From Phoronis australis (Eukaryota; Phoronida; Phoronidae): a DNA stretch of 64,000 nt. A program made the translations under genes and the position numbers. Location of the stretch: the NCBI GenBank assembly GCA_002633005.1, contig NMRA01000185.1, positions 76,402 to 140,401 of the forward strand, written 5' to 3'. A model generated the notes under the pieces. That model did not search any database, was not told where the DNA came from, and saw only the letters and a program-made list of their open reading frames with translations. This document shows positions 42,501-54,500 of this stretch, one piece after another (the stretch's first letter is position 1; each line of letters starts with the position of its first letter).

Positions 42501-45500
42501 CCATGGCCAGCTACAATTCTCCATAATCAAAAGCTGAGCAACAACCAATCCGCTTTGTTTTGTCTCCTGTATACCGAACCCAAACACACTAGGTACAACA
42601 TCTAACTTCATACTCAGTCATCTTTTATGCCCTGGCATGAGCTGTTTGGTAAGCTGGCATTTGATCGTCAGTGAAATCACTGTGGACAAAATGCAGGTCA
42701 CAGACAAGGAGAAGTTTCACGGCCTCATACTTAATTGGTATTACGGCGTACTTTTCATTATTCACTACCGCGAACCACTTCCGAAGCATTGTTTGCTCTC
42801 GAGGAAATCGGAAAAAACGACATATCTGCTTTTCTCGTAGCTTCATAGTTCACACAGGCAGGAACGATACACCACTTCATAGCGGTACTTTGCAGAAGTA
42901 CCACTGACGTTGCTCAGTCATTTCTCACCTTCCTCACAGGTTAACGCGACACCTCTTGGCGAGGTGAGATCGACCATATACAAGGCGATGTGGATATAGA
43001 CCGAATAAAGGCGAAGGCAACCTTTTTCCACGTCATTTTGAGCTAAAATAAGGTTGGTTGGTTATCCTAGACATATTTTCCACTTAATTACAGCTTTTCG
43101 TAATTTTATTAATTACTCGTCCGCTACTCCGGAAGTGACGTTTTAGGAGGCAAGCATTTCACGCCAATTTCTTTTCATATAGTCTGACTGTTAGAGCTGC
43201 CGAGTCAGTCATTGTTCTATCTCGGTTGTGTTAAGTTCCGTCGTCGTTTGCTTTCATTTACTAGTCAGTCAACATGCCACACTGTTGCTGCGTACCAGGA
43301 TGTACTAATTATCGGCTCACGCGCGCTTTGGGAGTAACTTTGCATCACTTTCCGATGGATGACACACTTCGCCGTACTTGGCTCGTTCATGTGAAGAACG
43401 CAGCGTTACCCGTCCACGAAACGTACAAAGCAGTGGAGAATTACCATGTGTGTGGCAAGCACTTTCTGCCGTCCGATTACGAAAGGGATTTGTACGCTGA
43501 ACTGATGAAGGTCCCTGCGAAACAACGTCTGAAGAAGGATGCCATTCCATCTGTGTTGATTCCCGGCAGTGCCCCGTCGCCACCCCCGAGAAGTGCGTTT
43601 TTGAAGTGAGAAGCCTCGTGAGCTGTGGCCAGTACAGTGACTGGAGCCAGTGGAGGCACTTCATCTACTGTCACCCGTGCCTCCGAACGTTCCCCAGAGC
43701 GTGCAATTCCTGGAACCAGTAGTGATTCGCCCTGTGCTGTTTTCTCCAGCCCAGAGCCTCTAAGCAGCCCTGCAGTGATATTGAGTAGTGGGAGTGATTT
43801 CAGGCTCAGTTCGACACCCAGTGAAGAGGACAGTTCGTCGTCCAGTGAACAGATCGATGAGCCAAACTTTGATAAGTTTATTGTGGACTTGTCTAAAGTG
43901 TTGGAGGTATTTAGAAGGTGCCAGGTGTGTGGCGAGGTAGTCACACGACACGATGTAAACAGTTTGGGTGCTCAGGTTACCATCCAGTGCCGGAGTGTGT
44001 CACGGGACACTCTGGCAAGTGGGACAGTTGTTCCGCTGTCCGTGGTATGCCGGAGGTCCACTTAACCATGTCGAGTAGTGGCTTGGCCTCGTCGAACTCT
44101 GAACAGCACAAGCATTCCATTGAGGTAGGCATAACAACGCACAAAGTGCATTTGCACCAAGATGTGTCACCACGTCTGTTCTCAGTAGCCGCCTCGTTTC
44201 TCTCAACAGCTGCCTGTGCCTGTGCGTACTCTGCCTCGTTATACTGGGGCTCAAACATGTACCCACCCACTGAATGTCCGTGAAAAAATTCCTCGTCACC
44301 ACTGCTGTGAACAAGGTCTCCGTCACTCACACTACTGTCACTGTGATACGGGTCACCGACTCCAGCCATTTTCAGCTTACAACACACTAAACAATCCCTA
44401 AATCCAACGTAGTTGAGTTCTCTACTAACCTATCTTGCCGCAGAATACTCGCCGATGGAAAGTGGTGGCGACAATTGGTGAAAAACAGCACAAAACAAAA
44501 GTAGAATAGAACAGATTCGCACGGTAAAGTCAACGCAAAACCAAGTGGCGGGAAACGCTTGCCTCCTAAAACGTCACTTCCGGAGTATCAAACAAGTAAT
44601 TTATAAAATTACGAAAAGCTGTAATTAAGTGGAAAATATGTCTAGGATAACCAACCAACCTTATTTTAGCTCAAAATGACATGGAAAAAGGTTGCCTTCG
44701 CCTTTAAGACGGTAAAAAAGCTAATTAAATCGGGTGGCATTCTCCTTTAAGTTTTTCAGATAGCGTACTTAAGATTTTTTTAGTTCCTGTGAAGTCGGGA
44801 TCAACCGCACTCCAAATCTGGGCTAGATCGCACCCCGCAACAAACGAAAAATCTGGATGAACACACATGTTGTGGTCACGTGACATTTGTTTTGAAGGTA
44901 GTGTGCATGTGTGCGTTGAGTGACAAACGCGTGCATGTCATCCGAGTTCATTTGCCAGAGTCGGTAGCAGGCTCACACACTAACATATATGTGTGCCATT
45001 AAGTGCGCGCTTCTTGGCCACGTGCTTATTAACACTGGTCAAGTTTCGATTCGCGGTTTTTACGTGTATAAAAGTAATCTGCATTCCTGTTGAGGGAGAA
45101 GAGCTGTACGAGAGATACAATGCAATCCCATTGACAAGTAGCCTGCGTCTGTTCTGAAAGACCTGGCCATAGTGGGACACGCTCCTCGCAGGATCAGCAG
45201 AACTTGTGTGTTCTTTTTGAAGTGTACAGCCACCGCTAAATTCCGACGTAGCGGCGAGGCTCGTGGCCTAGAATTTCCACCCGCAATAATTTTCCAGGAC
45301 TGTCAGATATTTAATTGAAGGCATTACTGTAGTATTTTAGAACTGTAGGTAAGCCATTTTTTGCATATTTAAACGTTCATAAACTGGACTTTTATTTTAG
45401 CGAAGTCTGAAAACGAGTGTGGGGGGTCGCTTTTAGGAGCATGGGTGCTTATTAGGACGAATAATTTTGGCTAAAATGACATTGCATTGTACATTAGGAT

Positions 45501-48500
45501 AAGAAATCAGTTCCAAGAATAATGGTATTTCACTTGCTGCGAGCACATGGGCCGGACTTCCGCCTTTCCCCCCTTTTCTTCGTTTCGAACTAGTCCACAA
45601 GTTCCTTTGTGCACGACCACACACTTCTTTTGTCTAGACGAATCGTCTAATGGGTGCCATCTACTGAATCGGTAGGATTGCACTGCACCCATGTTTTTTA
45701 CTGCCGGAGCATCGACACGCTGACTAAACTGAACCTTAAACTCATGATAAAAACAGCACAAGGAGGAGAACATTTATTCATGTTCATCTGGGAAACGGTA
45801 TACTGTTTTTGGGCTCTGAAAATTCGCTCGCCTCCTGGGCGACCAGCCCAACACCGTTTTTACTCGCTTTGGTGACTGGGCGAGTGGTTAAGTATATCCT
45901 TGTGTGTGGTGAAGTTAATTTTCATCCTCTGACAGAATGAGAAAGGTGTGATGGAGTTTTTGACCTGAAAATAAGCTCAGTATCCAGCCGTTTCATGAAC
46001 TTGATTAGTGCTGCGTTGTATCTCGGTTGTTTTCATTATGTCACATGCTGTTTTTGTTGGTTGTTTTTCTCATCTTCAACGACGTCATTTCCTGGCAGGC
46101 AATGTACTACAACCTAACGAAGCGAGAGCTAATCTAACAAACAAGTGCAAATGTTGAATACTGGAACAGACTGTGTAGTTTGCTTTTAATCAGTGTCAGT
46201 TCTGAGCTGTGAAAAATAAAGACTTAAAATTATTGAAATCTATGCTCTGGTGTTAAATTCTTTGAAATGATATTTCATGTGAAATTTGGGGAAGTTTTTA
46301 TTCACCAAAGTCCATAATGGTTTTCTTGGGCTTAATATTTTGGAATATATTAGAACAACAAAGGTTAATTAGAATAGCACGGTAATGCTTCACGTACCGT
46401 ATTCGCAGTAATAACTGCAAAGGGCGCTTAGAAATGTTCGTTTCAGGGGGGGCGCTTATTATAACCCAAGGCTGTTGAAACCCAGTCTCCGAAACAGGTG
46501 AAAATGGAAGCTAAGATTCATCATATTTAGGCTCTGTGATGTATCTAATCTATGAAAAGACTTTACAAAACCGTGGTGCATTACTATCAAACTTTGCTGC
46601 TAAATTACGATGATTTTACAGAAAATTATGCTGAAATCCCAGGTCGAAAACTCGCCGACTGTCTGCCTCGCAATTGTCGATATGGCGACTTGAATAAAAA
46701 TACAGTTTCTACTCAAGCAAATTACCTGAAATCCTCCTTAAGTTGTCCAAGTAGCGTCCCTAAGATTTTTAAGTTCCCGTGGAGTCAGGATCACGGCAGG
46801 TTTAAGTACAAATCTGTGCTAGTACAACGTGCCACCTACATGTATGATCGGCAACGTGAGAAAAATGTCTGGACGAACATACATGTTGTTGTCACGTGAC
46901 GTTTGTTTTGAAGTTGTCTGCATTTGTGAGTAAGCGAGCGTGTGCGTGTTACCAGAGTTCATTTGCCTGAGCAGATACTGTCTTTTGCCAGAACCACGTA
47001 ATCTAACGAGCTAGGTATGCATCATATCTAAAGAAATTTGCAGTAGCAGTAGGCCTAAGCCAGAGCGTGTTTCATTCAGCACTTGCCGGTCTCATGTCTC
47101 TAAAAACATTCGACATTTGTCTCTGTAAGACCATAATTATTAGTCGCCGTGACTGGCTGGATGTGGCGTACGTGACTATCTGACAGTTATTTTTCAGTGT
47201 AAGGGTGTGTAAGCATTCATTGTCAGTGGTCATTTCATAGGATATTTGGCTTAAAACACCAATTATGGTTATTCAAACAATTCATCTAAAAATAACGCAA
47301 ACATTTTTATAGTGTTAGAAACTGTCGGAAAGTAGTGCCAATATTCATTTCTTGTGATGCTATGCTACCCGTTTCATGAATGGATATTTCCCGACTAATG
47401 TCTTAGATGACAGGTTCATGTATGTAACGCGCGCTTCCTGGCCACATGCTTTTAACACTGGCCAAGCTTTTTTATAAGTCTTCGATTCGCGGTTTTCACA
47501 TGTAGGTCTACAAAGAAATTTGGTTTCCTGTTGAAAGCGGGAATTATCTTCAAAGCAATCCCGTAGACAAGTACACTACTTCTGTTCTGAAAGGCCAGAC
47601 CATTGGTCCTTGCAATATCAGCAGAACTTTTGTGTTCGTTTTGAGGCATGGCGGAAGTTTGAAGTGTATAGTCACGGCTAAATACCGACATAGCGGCAAG
47701 GCTCATGGTCTACAAATTCTGGGCACAATGATTTTTTTCAGGACTGTCGGATATTATTGATAAATAAAAGATGTTGCTGTAGAATTTTAGGACTGTAGGT
47801 AAGGCATGTTTCGCACGTACACGTTCATGGACTGGGTGCTTATTTTAGCAAATCTGAAAACGCGTGGGGGTGCTTATAGGGGCATGGGTGGTTATTACGG
47901 CGAATACGGTATGTAGTAAACAATATGGCAGACGAGTAAAATTTTGGTTTATCAAATTTCTCCACAAAAGGAAAGATTTAAAAATTTGAGTTGATTGGGT
48001 TATGTGTAGATGTCTTAAGACAACATTTCACAATATTTCCATTGTTTGCAGCCCGAGTTAGTTAGCCTTTGAAAAATGGGAAAATGGTCAATATTTGAAA
48101 TTATTTTTGCACAAAATAATTGAAGAATAGGCCATCTTGGATTGCACAGCGACACTCGAATTTCACTGAATTTACCCACAGTGCCGTAAACATTCGTCAG
48201 TCACATTTGCGGCCTCATTTTCGTGCCACTGGATTTCATATGTTATTTGCTGTTGTCTGATTTTTTACTATTTTTTTCGGTTTCATTATTCTATTCATCC
48301 TTCCAACGCCAACAAAGTATTACTGCTGGGATGTGAGCTGCAAATCTGACTTGAAAAAGTTTGATAAATTGGAAAAATACCCTAAGATGCATGATCTGAA
48401 ATTCGCCTTCCTGACATCAATGAGAGACACAAAAATGTGTCCGATTTCCAAAACGAGGTCTCACGCTTTCTAATCTCCAGGACAAAGAAGAGTTCTATCG

Positions 48501-51500
48501 TCATGTAATCTGAATTACAGCCCTATTGGCGTATATAAAATTTCAATGGGCGAATCATCAACCACTATTACTGTTAATGAATTAGAATTACTGAGTACGT
48601 CACTGGTGTTGTTTTTCGACTGAAGTAGTAAACACTTGCCATTATTCTATTAATTTTGTTTCATCCACAAAATAATTTTGATACTTCAGAAATTTCCACA
48701 CCTTGACTACTCACTAGCTTCAGTGACTTGTTAACCATCAGATGACCCTAATACCGTACATGTCTCATCTTTGAAGGATTATTAGTGACTTGAATTGCTG
48801 TACTTGTACTGCTTCAAAATCTTTCTCAGGAACACGCAGTGAACCAATTCAGTTAATTTGTTTTGATCTTACCTTGTCTTCTTCCTTGTGAGGAACTAAC
48901 AACAAATCAATAAACTGTCATAGATCCTTAGTACTCCAATGCTGCTACTACCCAATAAGCTGCTTGGAAGCTAGTGAAATTAAATACATTATCAACTGGC
49001 TCGCTGTGCGTGCTCGGTGTGGTAGTGTTGTCAGTAATATTATCTACTGATGGAAAAGTGCTCACGTATGTAGTCCACCATACGTTTGTGACTTAAATAG
49101 GTCACATGCTTCGATGTGAACCGATTATTTTGATGATGATTTGTAGCATAGATGGTGGTGGTGGTGGTGGTGGTGGTGGTTACAGTTTGATAGTTGCAAT
49201 TGATATTTCATAACAAAAATAAAACTTTGTTGTAGAGTTTGCTGCAGTTATTCCTATAGACACCAGCTAGCTACAGCAGTGCCCTCTCCTGCTATTTTGT
49301 ACACATTATATTCATGGGTAAAGCACTAGTGTGGGAGCTGGTACCTAACTTACAGCCATTACGAAAAATCTCACCAATTTTGGGCAAAAATAATTGCCGT
49401 TATTGCCCTTTGTTTTTCAACGTCCTCTAATATTATTGTCAATGCACACATGTTTTTGAAAGTATTTTTTGATGATATTAGCTATGGTTACAGGATTTGA
49501 ACTTGGTAAAGCAGTAATTTGATGTTACGTATTGTTCATGAAAAAAATGAGAAAATAAGATTTCACTTTACCGCTATATTGTGTTTTGAATTGGTGAGAT
49601 TTTTTGAAATTTAATGTCTACACCCATAGGCAAGGACTTTTTTTCGTTATTGCTATGTAAGTAACATTGAGAATCATAATTTTGTAACAATATCAATACT
49701 GAATCAAACCCCCTCTTTGAAAAGTTTTGCTGACGTGCAGTAGAAGCTTGGGGAAAGGGCTTATTTGGCCATTTTCTTTTGGATTGGCCTTTCGAAATTC
49801 CTGGCATTGTAACTGTTCTGCAGATGCTGTCTGCTCCAGAATGTTACAAAATGGTGAGAGTAACTTCAAAGTGGCCCAATAAACCTGTGGAGCCTGTTCT
49901 GCAGAAAACTGACTTTGCTAAGTCAGTTCTTAAATTTTGCATCATAAAGATCATTAAATGTGCTGTGAACAATTGGACAATTAGGGGAACCTTACATGAT
50001 ATTTTTTGTTTTTTGAATGTGATAAATTTATGCTTTTGAATTTTTTGTTAATTTCCCCATTATACTTATATTTAAAAATTCGTTGAAGCTATAACAATGT
50101 AATTTCACATCCGTTTTGCATTTAATAATATGTCATAACATCCCCTGTGTGTGGGGCTGTAGCGAGTCATTCAACAAAGAATTTACATAGCTCGATGGCT
50201 TATTAACGGTAGAAAGGGGCGCTCCTGGGCTTAGAGTGGGAATGACTAGCTTGTTACATGTCCTCAGCAGATAGTTCCCATATGTGGACCCTCGTGGAAT
50301 TTGGAAGAACAGGAAATAAGGCATCGACGTGCAATATTCTAAACTTCAATTTATTGTTGTTCATATTTGCAGATGGCGTGGTATGGAGGCAGTTTACTAT
50401 GAGAAAAGATAAATGTGTGGTAGAAAAACGTCAATAATGAATGAGAGAATACAGAATATACAAAGTAATTGGACTGTCATTTATCAGGGTTAGGTACTAC
50501 AGGTTGTGGGTGGGTTGACAAAATGAATGTGCTGGAATGCAATTTGTACCTAAGTTGTTGTACTATGTTAATTTCTTGGGGTTACTCCCACTTAAGATGT
50601 ACTCCGCTAGTGCCACTCAAAGTGGTGACTTTCGCGACCAGTTTCCCTTTGAAAGACTGCCTTTTTTGACGCAATTCTGTACAAAGGATGCCTTTTATGA
50701 CAAGATTTCCTTCAAAAAGGTTCACTTCGGTAGTTGGAAATTCAATAAAATATTCCTGGATGAGACGATCGAATGAAACTGTGATCATTCTGTAAATTTC
50801 TGTTTGTCCATGTGGTGCGGTCATGACCTATTGTGTGGTTTCATGAAAACAGTGTGGGTTCTCACAACATCTTGTTGTTTCTCAACTTGCACAGTTTTCA
50901 TCTCATTGCGTGAGATTAGTGAGTTTCCTCTCCCGAGGTCAACAATGCTGCGGGAATGTAATTAAGGGAGTGGTATCATACCCGTATTATGTTATGGTGG
51001 TAATATATTGTGGTGAATGGATGGGACTCTTGTTTTTTGTATTAATTTTCATTTTGTACCGACGCAATTATGCCGTTGTTAGCTAATCAAATTATCACTA
51101 ATGTCATTTGTTAAGTTCTGTGGTACCTGTCAGCTTACCTAGGCTTGTCAAGGCCACTACTGTTGTAAAAGCTTTGAAACAAGTCCAATATTTACTTTGA
51201 TGTTTTTTTATCCTAGGGATATGAAAATCATCAAGATAAGACTAATTTTTAAGAATGTTTTATAAATCGCCATAATAACGTAATTGATAATGACAGCGAC
51301 CACTGTGAATTTGGATACTGTGTTGTTTTCATTTTTCACCTTCAATAACCAATTATCACATAAAATTAGTCGAAACTGACTCGCGGAATTTAAAAAGTGG
51401 TACATTTGCTGAATTTGGTAAACACACGTGCATAGAAATGGTTCCAATTGTAAGTGTATTTCCTTAGTAACACCTAATTTAACTTCATGGCTTTTTGTTT

Positions 51501-54500
51501 TGTATTGGAAATGTGGTTTTGTGAGGTCATCCACAATCCGGAATCAAACCCACATACTTAGCGGTAACAGTCCAAAACTTAGCTAAACCCTGCTCGATAA
51601 AGGTCAGAGTATCTTAAGAGTGTTTAAGTGGTAAAGTCCTAATTTCAGTGAATGGCTAGCAGACAACCACAAGAATTCGTGATTTGTAGTAAAACCGCAA
51701 AATCATCGGACTTTGTTGTTTTATAGCTCTGGTCAAACCTGATAACTTCTAAAAGTCTATTTCATCGTGCAATAAATTCAAGAACGCGTTTTTTCAGCCG
51801 TAATCCCGGTTGTGTCCATTTAAGATACCATTTTAAAGTAAACCAACGTAACCATCAAAGGCATCTGATTGGCAGTTACTTGGAGCTAGTCACCGGAAAT
51901 CTTAGTTTAAACTTCTGAGGTTACTAATATAGGTGGCTGTCTTATAAAATATTTCTGCAAACGGCAATCTGAAGTTTAAATGTTCTCGTGTGTCTAAAAC
52001 TTTGGATTGCCAACATTTTTCAGGTTATAGCTTTTGCTCTTAGAGAGGCTATAAATGTGCTAGTATACGGTAAAATCTTGACACATTATGGCGGACAATT
52101 GAAATTTACATTTATTGAAGTTCACATTTTTTTCATAAAACATACGTTAGACCAAGTCAACATTTTTCCATGTTCAAACTCTGTATCACAGCTATAGCTC
52201 AAGAAAAATAGTATTCGGACAAAATACAGATGTCGCATCGTGATCGCAAGTTCTGTTAACAGCAAAAATTACTCATAATAATATTAGTCGAATAACTAAT
52301 TTCAGAATGGCTTAGCCACCTTCAATTTTCCTGTTAATTTCCCTTAATTCTTGGTCACAAAGGAAGACTACTCTGAAGGTGAATTCAGCTCATGCTCATC
52401 TGTCATGACGGGGAATTCCGGGTTATTTTTGTCTGAATAGTTTAACTTGTATTTTACCGCCAGACTATATTTTGAAAATTTATGGGGCATACACAACATT
52501 TTTCGCAATTATTTTTGTTCAAAATTAGTGACATTTTAGCATATCGAAAGCTGTGTTAAACCGAATAGATTAAGGAACCGGAGAGTAAGTGCCTATTCAT
52601 CTGCTGGAAATACGCAAAAAATATCTTTTGTATATAGTCAAACCTTGATAGTTAGAAATTTTACAGTAGTACAATTTCGGGGATCTAAAGAAGAGCAGGA
52701 TAGGAATGTATCAACATCTCATGGTAGGTGGTTGTGAAATATTGTATTCGGTGGGTATTTTGACTGATTGACGAATTGCCCACTTGGACTGGGAGAGAGA
52801 CAGAAGCATTTCATATCTATACACAAGTTTAAAGAGAGACGCTGATTTGTGACCTCCAAGTGAGTTCTGTTTCATCTGAGCATAAGTTACAAACTTACCT
52901 TTATGCAAATTACCGTAGACATGTTGACAGGATGTCTCCATATGGTGATGTTTTTTAATTTTTGTCTATGACATCTTGATGTGCCATCTGTTGCTTATTT
53001 TATTGCCACTTTTGCATGTATTTTCAGAGTTAGTATAATTTTCTGAACTGGCAGTTTGCCAAGGTATCGTATTTTATACGGTCTAGTTTTAATGGTATGA
53101 TGTGTACTGTTTAGGTGAAATGAGGTATTACCTTGTGACATCACGTTTCACATTTGTCAGTGTGGTATGTTTCGATTTAATTTTGCGACGGTCACAAAAA
53201 ATTAAGTCACAAGATAAAGCACATTAACACTTCCTGTTTGCTATGGTTACACCGTCGTCGGAATGGAGTTCTTGGATCTTTGGATTAATGATCCACTACA
53301 TTGTTATTTCATCTCGTTAAATGTTGTTAGCCATTTTGACTAACCAGTATAGCATTTCATGTTACTTCTGTTATTATAAAACGGTATACTTTGCGTCCCA
53401 TGCATCTTTGAGCATTGGGATGAGTGCAATGGCCAAATGTCTTTGTCGTGTTATGTTATGCTATATTATGTTTATATTAGAGCAGTGACAACGCCACCTG
53501 GCAACTATTAGCCTGTACACGTGTGTTGCAGTAGTTTTGTGTCAGCGGTGAAATAAACATATGTTCTGCAAACGATCTCCGTTATTACATACACAACATT
53601 TTGGTGACAAGGATTTAACAAGAATATTATTGTGGATGATTTGACGTTGAAACCGATTGCTATTCAACCCAGCGAATCAGCCAGGAGGTGTTGGGAACTT
53701 TGGCTGAAACGGCTGGGTAACTTTCTGATGGCGAAAAACATCACGCAGGAACCGTGGAAGAAAGCTACGCTTCTCCATTATGCGGATGACGGTGTGTTTG
53801 CGATAAACGATTCGTTACCTACAGTAGCGGACAAAACATATCAGCAATTACAGACTAAGCTGTCAGATTAGTTTGCACCGAAGCGCAACACGTAACATGA
53901 AGTGTTTCGGTTCTGACAAGCGCCGCAGGATGCACCAGAAACGTTGGATATGTTTTATGCACGGCTGCGTATCCTCGCTAAATACTGTGAGTTTGCGGAC
54001 ATGGATCAGGAAATCAAATCCCAGCTGATTCAAAAGTCACGTTTGGACAAGGTGCGCAACAATTAGGACTCACCGAACTGAGCATTACCTTGCAGGGACT
54101 GCTTACATACAGACGTACACAGGAATCTGTGACCTTGCAAGCCCAGGCCATGGGGACGCTGACGGACACTAACAAAATACAAGACAAACGGTGGCAACGC
54201 CCAAAGACAGGACAACGCCCACAGGCAGGTAGATTTGCAAAACCTCGTTCGACTAAGCCTGGAAGCCTAGGATCATGCTGGGGTTGTGGCAAATTTTGTA
54301 AGGACAGGTGGAAATGTCCCGCTTGGGGCATTACCTGCTTCAAACCAACTCATTACAAATCGGTTTGCTCTTCCCATGGACATGGCTATTCCAGACACGC
54401 TGGTAAAACGCATGTGGTGCAAGAGCAGGCCATGCCACGGGAAACCACCGGTGGGGCGTGCCAAGCTACGTTGAAAACGACTTGCAGTGGAATGTATCGC

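Larger units (their letters stand above)
43009..44703 (+). mobile_element. 1.7-kb TTAA-target DNA element carrying THAP and P2X7-like frames (inner element)
   Basis: Long (~155-bp) terminal inverted repeats: left AGGCGAAGGCAACCTTTTTC, inward to about 43160 (CCGGAAGTGACGTTTTAGGA), mirrored at 44555-44703 and ending GGTTGCCTTCGCCT. It is flanked by TTAA on the right (44704-44707) and a one-base variant ATAA on the left (43005-43008). It sits inside the 4.9-kb element. The interior has a THAP-led frame on + (from 43274) and a P2X7-like frame on - (44387-43977), converging and overlapping at about 43977-44065. A truncated relative lies at 31634-32020. Kolobok-like by target site and THAP domain (inference). 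Confidence 0.85.
39848..44746 (-). mobile_element. 4.9-kb TTAA-target DNA element carrying THAP and P2X7-like frames (outer element)
   Basis: The terminal inverted repeats begin AGGAGAATGCCACCCGA (left 39848; right end reads TCGGGTGGCATTCTCCT). TTAA is duplicated exactly at both edges (39844-39847, 44747-44750). The uninterrupted sister repeat at about 46740 shows the empty target with a single TTAA. Inside are a broken THAP frame on the - strand (42880-42625), a broken P2X7-like frame on the + strand (about 42027-42423), a copy of the 23.3-kb repeat (40690-41905), and a whole second TTAA element (43009-44703). TTAA duplication with THAP-bearing proteins is known for Kolobok-type elements; assignment to that superfamily is inference. 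Confidence 0.85.

Noticed and set aside
44000-44326. Alternative - strand frame overlapping the P2X7-like frame
   Set aside because: Only the 44387-43977 frame shows the WCxC/CxCC series; the other is a shadow frame.
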